A stretch of 64,000 nt of DNA from positions 1 through 64,000 of the forward strand of contig CADAWR010000007.1 of NCBI GenBank assembly GCA_902791695.1, read 5' to 3'. Positions 44,570-53,022 of the stretch are shown in pieces; the first letter of the stretch is position 1, and each line of letters opens with the position of its first letter. The notes below the pieces were generated by a model, which was not told where the DNA came from, did not search any database, and worked only from the letters and a program-made list of their open reading frames with translations. Position numbers and translations under genes: made by a program. This DNA is from an uncultured Bacteroidota bacterium. Lineage in GTDB: Bacteria; Bacteroidota; Bacteroidia; Bacteroidales; P3.

Positions 44570-46011
44570 TGTCCGGCGACGGGGGTGAGGCCGAGGCCTT
44601 TGGCGAGGTCGAGCATCATCTGCCAGGCGGCGTCGCGCTCGTTGGGTATCTGGCCGTCGAGGATGGCATCCTTGATGGCGTCCTTGATAGTGCCTATCTC
44701 GCGGCAGGGGCCTATGCCGAAGGTGGTCATGATGTCTTCGCCGCTCACCGGGGGCTGGAAATTGCGTATGCGGTCGCGTTCCTCGAGCTCGACGAGTTTG
44801 CGCTTCACCAGCTCGAAGTTGGCGCGGTGGCGGCGCTGCTTCTCCTCGTTGCGTGTGGTGATGTCGGCATTGCAGAGGAGCATGAGGTCTTCGATGTCGT
44901 CGCCAGCCTCGAAGAGGAGGCGGCGCACGGCGCTGTCGGTGACAACGTCCTCGGCAAGGATGATGGGGCGCATGTGGAGCATGACGAGCTTCTCGACGTA
45001 GCGCATCTCTTCGCCCAGCGGCAGGCGCAGGCGCTTGAAGATACGCTTCACCATATGGGCGCCGCGGGCCTCGTGGCCGTGGAACGACCAGCCCTGCTTG
45101 GGGTCGTAGTGCTTGACGCCGGGCTTGCCGACGTCGTGCAGCAGAGCCGCCCAGCGGAGCCAGAGGCTGTCGGCGGTCGAGGCAACATTGTCGAGCACCT
45201 GCATGGTGTGGTAGAAGATGTCCTTGTGGCCGCGGCCGTCGACTGTTTCAACGCCTTGCAGGGCGCTGATTTCTGGTAGGATGAGTTGCATGAGGCCGCA
45301 TTTCTGCATCAGCTTGAGTCCCACGGATGGGGTGGGGGAGAGCATTATCTTGTTGAGCTCCACCATGACGCGCTCGGCGCTGACTATCTCGATGCGCTTG
45401 GCGTTGCGGGTGATGGCCTCGAAGGTGTCGTCGGCTATGCGGAAGCCAAGCTGCGAGGCAAAGCGTACGGCGCGCATCATGCGGAGAGGGTCATCGCTGA
45501 AAGTGATGTCGGGGTCGAGGGGTGTGCGGAGGATGCCCGCGTCGAGGTCGGCGATGCCGCCGAAGGGGTCCATGAGCTCGCCGTAGCGTTCGGCGTTGAG
45601 GCATACGGCGAGGGCGTTGACGGTGAAGTCGCGCCGCCGTTGGTCGTCTTCGAGGGTGCCGTTCTCCACAACCGGCTTGCGGCTGTCGTGGGAGTAGCTC
45701 TCGCGTCGTGCGCCGACGAATTCCAGCTCGTATTCATGTCCGTCGACGGTGTGGCGGAAGCTGGCGGTGCCGAAGGTTTTGAAGACCGATACCTTGCTGC
45801 CGCCGAGAGCTTGCGAGGCTGCATGGGCAAGCTCTATACCTATGTGCACCTCGCCGCCTTCGGTATTGCCGATGCAGACTACGTCGATGTCGGTGCAAGG
45901 GCGCTGTAGGAAATAGTCGCGCACCACCCCGCCCACGGCGTAGGCGTCGATGCCGAGCCTGTCGGCACACTGGCCGATGGTGCGGTAGAGGTCAAGCCCA
46001 AGGTCTATCAT
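44566..46011 (-). CDS. cca: CCA tRNA nucleotidyltransferase with HD domain
   Basis: This 481-residue enzyme adds or repairs the 3'-CCA end of tRNAs. The nucleotidyltransferase motif is AYAVGGVVRDYFLQRPCTDIDVVC near residues 24-48. RRRDFTVNALAV near 125 and DPLRMMRAVRFASQLGF near 173 bind ATP and CTP. An HD domain follows (WAALLHDVGKPGVKH near 282, HGHEARGAHM near 305), giving phosphohydrolase activity in some relatives. The stop codon falls in the first bases of the conserved 3' module at 44452-44569. Confidence 0.95.
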   Translation of the reverse strand: MIDLGLDLYRTIGQCADRLGIDAYAVGGVVRDYFLQRPCTDIDVVCIGNTEGGEVHIGIELAHAASQALGGSKVSVFKTFGTASFRHTVDGHEYELEFVGARRESYSHDSRKPVVENGTLEDDQRRRDFTVNALAVCLNAERYGELMDPFGGIADLDAGILRTPLDPDITFSDDPLRMMRAVRFASQLGFRIADDTFEAITRNAKRIEIVSAERVMVELNKIMLSPTPSVGLKLMQKCGLMQLILPEISALQGVETVDGRGHKDIFYHTMQVLDNVASTADSLWLRWAALLHDVGKPGVKHYDPKQGWSFHGHEARGAHMVKRIFKRLRLPLGEEMRYVEKLVMLHMRPIILAEDVVTDSAVRRLLFEAGDDIEDLMLLCNADITTRNEEKQRRHRANFELVKRKLVELEERDRIRNFQPPVSGEDIMTTFGIGPCREIGTIKDAIKDAILDGQIPNERDAAWQMMLDLAKGLGLTPVAGQ

Positions 46012-46027
46012 TGGTAAAGGTTACGGG

Positions 46028-46570
46028 TTAGGAGTTGGGGGCGTCGTAGTTCTGTGTGGCTACAAGCTGGCCGCTTTCGTCGTATACTTCCCACGTGCCG
46101 GTGCGTTCGCCGTTGTGGTACTGGCCTATGTAGTAGGGGACGCCGTTTTCGCGGTAGACGCGGTAGGCGCCCTCTTCGCGGCCACCGATATATGTGGCTT
46201 CGGCCTGGATGTTGCCTGCGGGGTGATAGTAGACCCAGTGACCTTCGCGCAGGCCTCCAACGACGTCGCCTTGGCTGCGCAGGCGCATGGTGCTGTAGTA
46301 CTGCAGCCAGTGCTGCACGGCGCCGTTATAGTAGACAACGGTCATGGGGTGGCCGTCGGTACTCACCTCGGTGACACGCATAGAGTCGTATTCCGGCACC
46401 ACCTCTTGCCCATCGGGGCCTGTGATATGCCATTCGCCAGTGCGTTCATTGAGAGTGGCTTTTACGCTACCGTCAGCGGCGGCGTACTCTTGAGTCTTGT
46501 TGGTGCAGGCGGCGCCAAAAACAAGTAGCACCGCGAGTGAAAGGATGAATGAAATGTTATGTTTTTTCAT
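46028..46570 (-). CDS. MORN-repeat lipoprotein
   Basis: A 180-residue lipoprotein (lipobox GAAC, Cys near 22) with MORN-type repeats: GGLREGHWVYYHPAGN near residue 105, GREEGAYRVYRENG near 128 and NGERTGTWEVYDESGQL near 153. Such repeats form beta-meander surfaces on envelope proteins. The name antitoxin is sometimes given to relatives but has no support here. It lies between nudix and cca on the same strand with short gaps. Confidence 0.82.
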   Translation of the reverse strand: MKKHNISFILSLAVLLVFGAACTNKTQEYAAADGSVKATLNERTGEWHITGPDGQEVVPEYDSMRVTEVSTDGHPMTVVYYNGAVQHWLQYYSTMRLRSQGDVVGGLREGHWVYYHPAGNIQAEATYIGGREEGAYRVYRENGVPYYIGQYHNGERTGTWEVYDESGQLVATQNYDAPNS

Positions 46571-46571
46571 G

Positions 46572-47087
46572 TTATTTAATTGCTTTGAATGTTTCTGATA
46601 ATGTGCGGAGGGTGCCGTAGCTGCCTTCGAGGCGACGATGCCACTCGTTGGGCGAGACCCACTCGACGGCCGTGATGCCCTCCTCCTGCTGTGGATTGCC
46701 GACGGCGGTACTGTCGGCCACGGCCATTGGGAACCACGATGTCTGCTTCAGGTGCCAGCCTTTGGGGAAGTTCGCTCGACGAGCTCGCGGTCCCCATCTA
46801 AAGATGTGGTAGGTTTTGAGTGGCCGAGTGGCTGAGTGGCTGAGTGGCTTGGTTTTTATGCCCGTCTCCTCTTCCACTTCGCGAAGTGCGGCTTGCAGGA
46901 GCGTTTCGCTGGCTTCCACTTTGCCTTTAGGCAGATCCCAGCGGTTGTTGCGGAGAATGAGCAGCATTTTGCCGTCGTCGCGTGTCACAATGCCGCCGGC
47001 GGCGCGAATCCACCGCATGCGGCGTTTCAGCAGGCGCAGCAGCCAAATGGGTACGTTCCAGGTGTGGTATTTGTATGATAGTTTCAT
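46572..47087 (-). CDS. NUDIX hydrolase with an 8-bp repeat insertion
   Basis: A 171-residue cytoplasmic protein with a complete Nudix box near residue 54: GKVEASETLLQAALREVEEE followed by TGI. WDLPKGK precedes it. Substrate is unknown. Right after the box, four 8-bp units (46818-46849) encode KPLSHSATRPLK. Then an unusual basic stretch WGPRARRANFPKG interrupts what is normally a short loop before the LKQTSWFPM strand. The start overlaps the META lipoprotein stop by 1 bp (47087). Confidence 0.88.
   Translation of the reverse strand: MKLSYKYHTWNVPIWLLRLLKRRMRWIRAAGGIVTRDDGKMLLILRNNRWDLPKGKVEASETLLQAALREVEEETGIKTKPLSHSATRPLKTYHIFRWGPRARRANFPKGWHLKQTSWFPMAVADSTAVGNPQQEEGITAVEWVSPNEWHRRLEGSYGTLRTLSETFKAIK
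46818..46849 (-). repeat. 8-bp tandem repeat inside the NUDIX gene
   Basis: Four units of GAGTGGCT/GAGTGGCC type on the plus strand (minus CACTCAGC, CACTCAGC, CACTCGGC, CACTCAAA). The unit length is not a multiple of three, so gain or loss of a unit shifts the frame downstream of the Nudix box. Confidence 0.9.
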
Positions 47088-47557
47088 TATTGTAGCTCGT
47101 ATTTCAGTATCTCTTTGCCTTTCTGGTAGAGTGTCATGGTATAGGCGTCGATACGGAGTGCATCGGCTTTTGGTAGGAGACTTATGTAGCGCGACTCAGC
47201 GTTCATGTCGGCTTCGTTACAGTATACCTTTGTGCTGCCAATGTCGCTGAGCTTCAGTGTGTAGTTATCGCCTTCTGGCGTCTGGGAGTCGAGCCGCAGG
47301 CGGTAGTTGCCGTAGTAGCTGTTGCATGTGGCTTTACCACTGACGGTGCCAGCTTCGGGGTTGAACATCAGCGTGATAATGTTGTCTGTGCGGCTCACGG
47401 CCTTGCCGCGCATAGCCACCAGCTGCCACACTTGACCCTTCTCTGGGGCGAGGGTGATTTGTTGTGCGGTGTCTTTGGCGGCCGGTTTGCTGTTCCCGCA
47501 AGCGACCAGCAACAGGCAAACAATCAGTGTGATATATGTTGCAATAGATGCTTTCAT
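47087..47557 (-). CDS. META-domain lipoprotein (HslJ-like)
   Basis: A 156-residue lipoprotein (signal MKASIATYITLIVCLLLVAC, lipobox LVAC). The mature domain resembles META/HslJ proteins: VWQLVAMRGKAV near residue 45, ITLMFNPEAGTVSGKATCNSYYG near 63, then a KLSDIGSTKVYC strand. Such domains occur in heat-shock and envelope lipoproteins. The start at 47557 is chosen over 47572 because it gives a clean lipoprotein signal. It heads the minus-strand run META, NUDIX, MORN, cca. Confidence 0.82.
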   Translation of the reverse strand: MKASIATYITLIVCLLLVACGNSKPAAKDTAQQITLAPEKGQVWQLVAMRGKAVSRTDNIITLMFNPEAGTVSGKATCNSYYGNYRLRLDSQTPEGDNYTLKLSDIGSTKVYCNEADMNAESRYISLLPKADALRIDAYTMTLYQKGKEILKYELQ

Positions 47558-47625
47558 GTTCAAGCTAAACAAATTATATTAACGCGACATCATTTATTAT
47601 ATTGTGTGAGGAGCAAATATGGGTA

Positions 47626-47669
47626 AGAGAAGGGCGAGAGAAGGACGAGAGAAGGGTATGGGAAGAACG
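47626..47669. repeat. Short 11-bp phased tandem repeat (related style)
   Basis: Four 11-bp units: AGAGAAGGGCG, AGAGAAGGACG, AGAGAAGGGTA and TGGGAAGAACG. They share the 11-bp period and mostly the CG ending of the large elements, but lack the TTAAACAACCG core. It lies in the divergent gap between the META lipoprotein and glycosyltransferase genes. No consensus promoter was found in this gap. Confidence 0.8.
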
Positions 47670-47749
47670 GTTGATAACTTTTTTCCGGGGATGTAATACG
47701 ATATTTTATTTAATCGCGTTATTATGTAATTAAATTAAAAAGTAGCCGA

Positions 47750-48841
47750 ATGGTGGACGTTGACAAGGGCGCGCGGATTGTGATGGCGGTGAGCAACGAT
47801 TTGCTTACCGACCAGAGGGTTATGCGCCATGTGGCGGTGCTGAGAGAGGCTGGATATGAGGTGGAAACGGTGTGCAGGACGGACCTGCCGGTGAGGTGGC
47901 AGAAGGGGTGGCGCTTCTATGCGGCATTCAACTGGAGGCTGTGGAGAGAGATTAAAGGTGAAAGGTTAAAGGTGAAAGGTGAAAGGGTGATTGTGTGGGC
48001 GAATGATACGGACACGTTGCTCGGCTGCTGGCTGGCGGCGCATGGTAGGTGCAAGCTGGTGATGGATGCGCACGAGTTGTTTCCGGAGGTGCCTGAGATA
48101 CAGGAGAAGCCGCTGGTGAAGTGGGTGTGGAGGACGATAGAGAAGTGGCTGATGCCAAAGTGTGACGCGCTGATAACGGTTTGCCAGAGTATTGCTGACT
48201 ACTATAGAGAGAAGTTGGGAGTGCAGATGACGGTGGTGAGGAACTTGAGCAGTTATGAGTTAGGAGTTAGGAGTTATGAGTTAGGAGTTATGAGTTATGA
48301 GTTGGGGGATAATGTTTTGCTTTACGCGGGGAAGGTGAATGTGGGTAGGGGGGTAGATTGGGCGATAGATGCTTTGGAGTGGCTGCCTGAATGCCGCCTT
48401 ATAGTTGCCGGAGATGGCGACCTGTTGGAAGAAATGAAGGCGTATGCTGCGCAGAAGGCGTGGAGTGACCGTGTGGAGTTCACAGGCCGACTGCTGCCGG
48501 AGGCAATGACGGCACTGGCTGCAAAGGCCGATGTTGGGCTAGTGATGTTGGAGGATAAAGGTTTGAGTTACCACTTTGCGTTGCCCAACAGGGTTGGGAC
48601 CTTCGTGCAGGCTGGTGTGCCGATGGTGGTGAGCGATTTGCCAGAGATGGCGCGTGTGGTGAGAACCTTTGGCGTTGGCGCGGTAATGGAACGGCAGGGA
48701 ACTCTTGGACTTGTCGATGCAGTCAAAGCTGTGCTGGCAAGGAATTGGAAGGATGATGACTTCGCCGCTGCGCGCGAAGATATGGATTGGAACAAAGAAA
48801 AACAAAAACTGATTGATTTATGCTATACGATTTGCTGTTAG
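47750..48841 (+). CDS. GT4-type glycosyltransferase with heptanucleotide repeats
   Basis: A 363-residue GT-B fold transferase. The N-terminal domain has SNDLLTDQRVMRHVAVLREAGYEV (two overlapping family segments), VMDAHELFPEV near residue 104 and an LITVCQSIADYY strand near 142. The C-terminal nucleotide-sugar domain has LLYAGKVNVGRGVDWAIDAL near 186 and FALPNRVGTFVQAGVPMVVSDLPEM near 275 (usual E motif partly changed). Two in-frame tracts of 7-bp repeats interrupt it: 47954-47988 (KGERLKVKGER) and 48251-48306 (SYELGVR-like). Both fall in loops. The end overlaps lepB by 22 bp. Confidence 0.88.
   Translation: MVDVDKGARIVMAVSNDLLTDQRVMRHVAVLREAGYEVETVCRTDLPVRWQKGWRFYAAFNWRLWREIKGERLKVKGERVIVWANDTDTLLGCWLAAHGRCKLVMDAHELFPEVPEIQEKPLVKWVWRTIEKWLMPKCDALITVCQSIADYYREKLGVQMTVVRNLSSYELGVRSYELGVMSYELGDNVLLYAGKVNVGRGVDWAIDALEWLPECRLIVAGDGDLLEEMKAYAAQKAWSDRVEFTGRLLPEAMTALAAKADVGLVMLEDKGLSYHFALPNRVGTFVQAGVPMVVSDLPEMARVVRTFGVGAVMERQGTLGLVDAVKAVLARNWKDDDFAAAREDMDWNKEKQKLIDLCYTICC
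47954..47988 (+). repeat. Heptanucleotide tract 1 in the glycosyltransferase gene
   Basis: Units AAAGGTG, AAAGGTT, AAAGGTG, AAAGGTG and a final AAAGGGT(G). Slippage by one unit would shift the reading frame. Confidence 0.9.
48251..48306 (+). repeat. Heptanucleotide tract 2 in the glycosyltransferase gene
   Basis: Eight perfect-length 7-bp units (AGTTATG, AGTTAGG and one AGTTGGG). Three units make 21 bp, hence the repeated seven-residue word SYELGVx in the protein. Confidence 0.95.
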
Positions 48842-50358
48842 CACTCTATTTCGTGGGTCCCATAGTGGGCTTATGGTTTATCTTCAAGAAGGCCGGTGTG
48901 GCGCCGTGGAAGGCTGTGGTTCCACTGTACAACATCGTTGTGTGGATTAAGGTATGTGGCAAAAGTTGGAAGTGGTACATCTATTTCCTGGTGCCGGCAC
49001 TTAACATATTCACCTATCTGTTGATGGTTGTGGAGACGGCCAAGGTTTTTCGCCGCTACGGCTTCTGGGAGCAGTTCTTCGCTGTGGTGTTCCCCTGGGT
49101 GTATTTGCCGATACTTGGTTTGTCAAAAGGCACAACGTACCATGACCCTAAGACCGACCCACCGCAAAAAGTCGGCGAGGTGCGCGACTGGCTCGACGCC
49201 ATCGTCTTCGCCATTGTGGCTGCTGTCATAATACGTGGCTTCACATGCGAGCTGTACAACATACCGTCGAGCTCGATGGAGGGAAGCCTGATGACCGGTG
49301 ACTACTTGCTGGTGAGCAAGTTGGCATATGGACCGAGAGTGATGATGACGCCTCTTGCATTGCCGTTGATGCATAACACTATACCCGGTACTGGTGACAA
49401 GGTGGAGAGTTACTTGCGCTGGCCGCAGCTGCCCTATCACCGCTATCCGGGACTCTCGAAGGTTAAGCGCTACGACGCTGTGGTGTTCAACTTCCCCGCC
49501 GGTGACACTACCCTCAAGGCCAGCCCTGGTAACCAGTACACTTATTACGACGCTGTGCGCAACAATAGTCTGGAACTTCTGCGCGACGGCTGGTTTGTGC
49601 GGCCTGTGGATAGAAGGACGAACTATATCAAGCGCTGCATTGGCCTGCCGGGCGAAAATCTGCAGATTGTTAACCAGCAAGTGTTCATCGATGGCAAGCC
49701 CATAGCCAACCCAAAGGATGCGCAGACGACATATGGTTTCCTTACCAACAGTCGCGGTCTACCGCCGCAGATGATCCAGCAGGAACTCGACAGACTCGGT
49801 CTCAGTTATCAGGATATTGAGAATGCCGGTCCTTACGTCGTCGATTCCACTGGGGTGCTGTTTGCCTACGATGTGCCGTTGAACAAGCGTCAGCTCTATG
49901 CTCTAGAGCAGTGGGCTCAGGCTCAGGGGGTGAGAATTGTAGCAGACACGATGCCTGCCACCGATGACATCAACCTTTTCCCACACCGCATGGGTCAGAT
50001 GCAGAGTGTGGACAATTTCGGCCCAGTGCATATTCCCGCTAAGGGCGAAGTGCTTGAATTGAATGACAGCACACTGCCGATGTACCGTCGCTTAATAACT
50101 GTTTACGAGCATAATACGCTGGAAGTGAAAGCCGGCAAGATTTTTATCAACGGTGAACAGACAGACAGATACACGGTAAAGCAGAACTACTACTGGATGA
50201 TGGGCGACAACCGTCACCATAGTCAGGATTGCCGCTTCTGGGGCTTCGTCCCCGAGGACCACATAGTTGGTAAAGCCAAGTGGGTGCTTTTCAGTCGCGA
50301 TAAAGACCGTGGTATTTTCCGCAAGGGACGCTGGTTCATAGACGCCTGCGCATATTGA
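48820..50358 (+). CDS. lepB: Signal peptidase I
   Basis: A 512-residue Bacteroidota-type leader peptidase, longer than proteobacterial enzymes. Membrane helices lie at about residues 3-22, 50-68 and 83-97, and another precedes the catalytic domain. The nucleophile Ser is in YNIPSSSMEGSLMTGDYLLV near residue 150. The general-base Lys is in TNYIKRCIGLPGENL near 270. The C-terminal box is YYWMMGDNRHHSQDCRFWGF near 462. A large insertion separates the last two, as in this phylum. It starts inside the glycosyltransferase gene. Confidence 0.95.
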   Translation: MLYDLLLALYFVGPIVGLWFIFKKAGVAPWKAVVPLYNIVVWIKVCGKSWKWYIYFLVPALNIFTYLLMVVETAKVFRRYGFWEQFFAVVFPWVYLPILGLSKGTTYHDPKTDPPQKVGEVRDWLDAIVFAIVAAVIIRGFTCELYNIPSSSMEGSLMTGDYLLVSKLAYGPRVMMTPLALPLMHNTIPGTGDKVESYLRWPQLPYHRYPGLSKVKRYDAVVFNFPAGDTTLKASPGNQYTYYDAVRNNSLELLRDGWFVRPVDRRTNYIKRCIGLPGENLQIVNQQVFIDGKPIANPKDAQTTYGFLTNSRGLPPQMIQQELDRLGLSYQDIENAGPYVVDSTGVLFAYDVPLNKRQLYALEQWAQAQGVRIVADTMPATDDINLFPHRMGQMQSVDNFGPVHIPAKGEVLELNDSTLPMYRRLITVYEHNTLEVKAGKIFINGEQTDRYTVKQNYYWMMGDNRHHSQDCRFWGFVPEDHIVGKAKWVLFSRDKDRGIFRKGRWFIDACAY

Positions 50359-50398
50359 CAGCGCAACTTAAAGGCTGAGCCACTAAACAAACTATTGA

Positions 50399-53020
50399 AT
50401 GATGGAAGCAAAAGAAGATATTACACAAGAAGCGGTCGTTGAACAGATGGAAGGCGGCACGATGTCGCTCGACGGGATGTTCAAGGACTACTGGATAGAT
50501 TATGCGAGTGATGTAATTCTTGACCGCTCGGTGCCGGATATTGACGACGGCCTGAAGCCTGTGCAACGCCGCATTCTCCATGCTATGAAGGAGACGGATG
50601 ACGGACGCTACACCAAAGTCGCCAACATCGTGGGTAACACCATGCAGTACCATCCTCACGGCGACATGAGTATCAAGGATGCCCTGGTGAATCTGGGTCA
50701 GAAAGAACTGCTAATAGACTGCCAAGGTAACTGGGGCAACATTCTGACTGGTGACGATGCTGCCGCAGGCCGTTACATAGAGGCACGCCTTTCTAAGTTT
50801 GCCAAAGAGGTGGTCTTCAACCCCAAAACCACACAATGGAAGCCCAGCTACGACGGCCGTAAGCAGGAACCTGTGAGTCTCCCGATAAAGTTCCCGCTGC
50901 TTCTGGCACAGGGCACCAAGGGCATTGCCGTTACACTCACCAGCGTCATACTGCCCTACAATTTCTGCGAACTTATGGAGGCCAGCGTGAGCATTCTCAA
51001 AGATGAGCCGTTCGAGATATACCCGGACTTCCCCACGGGTGGCCTGATCGATGTGAGTAAATACAACGACGCTGCATTAGGAGGTCGTCTGCGTATACGT
51101 GCAAAAATGCACTATGATGAGAAGCGCAAGGCAATAGTTATTACCGAATTGCCCTATACCGTGACTACCGATGTGCTGATAGACAGCATAGTAAAGGCCA
51201 ACGAGAAGGGCAAGATAAAAATCAAGAAGGTCGATGACAACACTGCTGCTGAGGTGGAGATTGTTGTTTATCTTCCAACGGGTGTTAGTCCAGACCAGAC
51301 TATTGACGCTCTTTATGCGTTCACAAACTGCCAGATAAGCTTCTCACCCCAGACCTGCGTAATCGTGGACGAGAAGCCTGTCTTCATGACTGCTAGCGAC
51401 ATACTTCGCCACAACACTATGCGTACCAAAGATCTCCTTCGTCAGGAACTGGAGATTCAGCTCGCAGAGTTAGAGGATCGCTGGCATTGGGTGAGCCTTG
51501 AAAAGATATTCTTCGAGAAGGGCATCTATAAGAAGATGGAGAAGAAAGACAGTAGCACGTGGGATGAGCAGGTTGATGAAATGCTAAATGCTTTCGCTCC
51601 TTACAAGAAACGCTTTAAACGCGAGATAACTCGCGACGATGTGCTTAAACTCACCGAAAAGCCTGTGCGCAAAATCTCCAAATTTGATATAAAGAAAGCT
51701 GCTGAAGAGATTGAGAGCATAGAGATGACCATCGATGAAGTGAAAAACCACTTGGCACACCTGACCGACTATGCGATACGCTATTTTCGGGACATACTTA
51801 AGAAATACGGTAAAGGCCGTGAGCGCAAGACGGAAATCCGCAGTTTCGAGGATATCGAGTCGACGTCTGTGGCTTTGGCCAGCGAGAAGCTGTATGTCAA
51901 CTACCAGACGGGCTTTGCCGGATGGGGTCTCAAGCGAGAGGAAGGAGTTGAGGTGGCTTGCGAATGCTCTAAGATGGATGACATCATTGTGTTCCGCAAA
52001 GACGGCACTTTCATGGTTACAAAGGTGCAAGAGAAGGTATTTGTGGGCACGCAGGATTGCAAGGAAATACTCTTTATCAACGTGTTCCGCAAGCGCGACG
52101 AACGCACGGTGTACAACATGATATACCGCGACGGCCCCAGCGGCTACGCAATGGTTAAGCGCTTCAATGTCACAGCCATCACGCGCGACCGCGACTACCC
52201 CCTCACAAAGGGAACCAAGGGCAGCAAGGTGCTATACTTCACCGCCAACCCCAATGGTGAGGCCGAAGTGGTAACTGTGCACCATGTGAGCAGCCCCAAG
52301 ATTAAGAAAGTGAGCTTCGACTTCGACTTCAAGACACTCGCTATAAAGGGTCGTCAGAGCATGGGCAACATACTTACACGTAATGCCGTGCGCAGTATCA
52401 ACCTCAAGGACGAGGGTGTCAGCACTCTTAGCGCGCGCAAAATATGGTTCGACGAGAGCGTCAAACGCCTCAATGTCACCGAAGCCGGACGCTACCTTGG
52501 CGAGTTCATGGGCAGTGACAAGATACTGGCGGTTATGCAGAGCGGCACCTATCGCACCACCACTTTCGACTTGGCCAACCATTATGACGACGACCTCATT
52601 GAGTTGCGCAAGTTCAATCCCGAGGGCATCGTTACAGTGCTCTACCGTTCTGCCGACGGCTATCCTTACCTCAAACGTTTTACTCCGGAGCCCACCGACC
52701 GCAAGACGCCGTTCCTCGACGACGACGGCTCAGTGCTCATGGAGATTTGCATGGATTACTATCCACGCCTTGAGGTGACCTATACCGAGGGCAGCGGCAA
52801 GAAGATACAGAGCGAGATTATCGAGGTGGAGGACTTCATAGGCGTCAAAAGCAACAAGGCCAAAGGCAAGCGCATCACCACCTTCGCGGTGGATAAGTTT
52901 ACCTGGCTCGCACCACTGAAGCCAGATCCAGAACCGGCTGCCGAACCGGATGAAATAGAGATGGCAGAACCTGACGAACGTCAAGGCTTTGCCGAAGGTA
53001 CACAAACACAACTGTTCTGA
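50399..53020 (+). CDS. parC: DNA topoisomerase IV subunit A
   Basis: This 873-residue type IIA topoisomerase subunit cleaves and rejoins DNA to decatenate chromosomes. The breakage-reunion domain starts YASDVILDRSVPDIDDGLKP near residue 40. It has QYHPHGDMSIKDALVNLGQ near 85 and the active-site region AAAGRYIEARLSKFA with the catalytic Tyr near 123. A beta-pinwheel C-terminal domain follows, ending in an acidic Pro/Glu tail. Two adjacent ATGs (50399, 50402) are possible starts. The partner parE is not adjacent. Confidence 0.93.
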   Translation: MMEAKEDITQEAVVEQMEGGTMSLDGMFKDYWIDYASDVILDRSVPDIDDGLKPVQRRILHAMKETDDGRYTKVANIVGNTMQYHPHGDMSIKDALVNLGQKELLIDCQGNWGNILTGDDAAAGRYIEARLSKFAKEVVFNPKTTQWKPSYDGRKQEPVSLPIKFPLLLAQGTKGIAVTLTSVILPYNFCELMEASVSILKDEPFEIYPDFPTGGLIDVSKYNDAALGGRLRIRAKMHYDEKRKAIVITELPYTVTTDVLIDSIVKANEKGKIKIKKVDDNTAAEVEIVVYLPTGVSPDQTIDALYAFTNCQISFSPQTCVIVDEKPVFMTASDILRHNTMRTKDLLRQELEIQLAELEDRWHWVSLEKIFFEKGIYKKMEKKDSSTWDEQVDEMLNAFAPYKKRFKREITRDDVLKLTEKPVRKISKFDIKKAAEEIESIEMTIDEVKNHLAHLTDYAIRYFRDILKKYGKGRERKTEIRSFEDIESTSVALASEKLYVNYQTGFAGWGLKREEGVEVACECSKMDDIIVFRKDGTFMVTKVQEKVFVGTQDCKEILFINVFRKRDERTVYNMIYRDGPSGYAMVKRFNVTAITRDRDYPLTKGTKGSKVLYFTANPNGEAEVVTVHHVSSPKIKKVSFDFDFKTLAIKGRQSMGNILTRNAVRSINLKDEGVSTLSARKIWFDESVKRLNVTEAGRYLGEFMGSDKILAVMQSGTYRTTTFDLANHYDDDLIELRKFNPEGIVTVLYRSADGYPYLKRFTPEPTDRKTPFLDDDGSVLMEICMDYYPRLEVTYTEGSGKKIQSEIIEVEDFIGVKSNKAKGKRITTFAVDKFTWLAPLKPDPEPAAEPDEIEMAEPDERQGFAEGTQTQLF

Positions 53021-53022
53021 AT

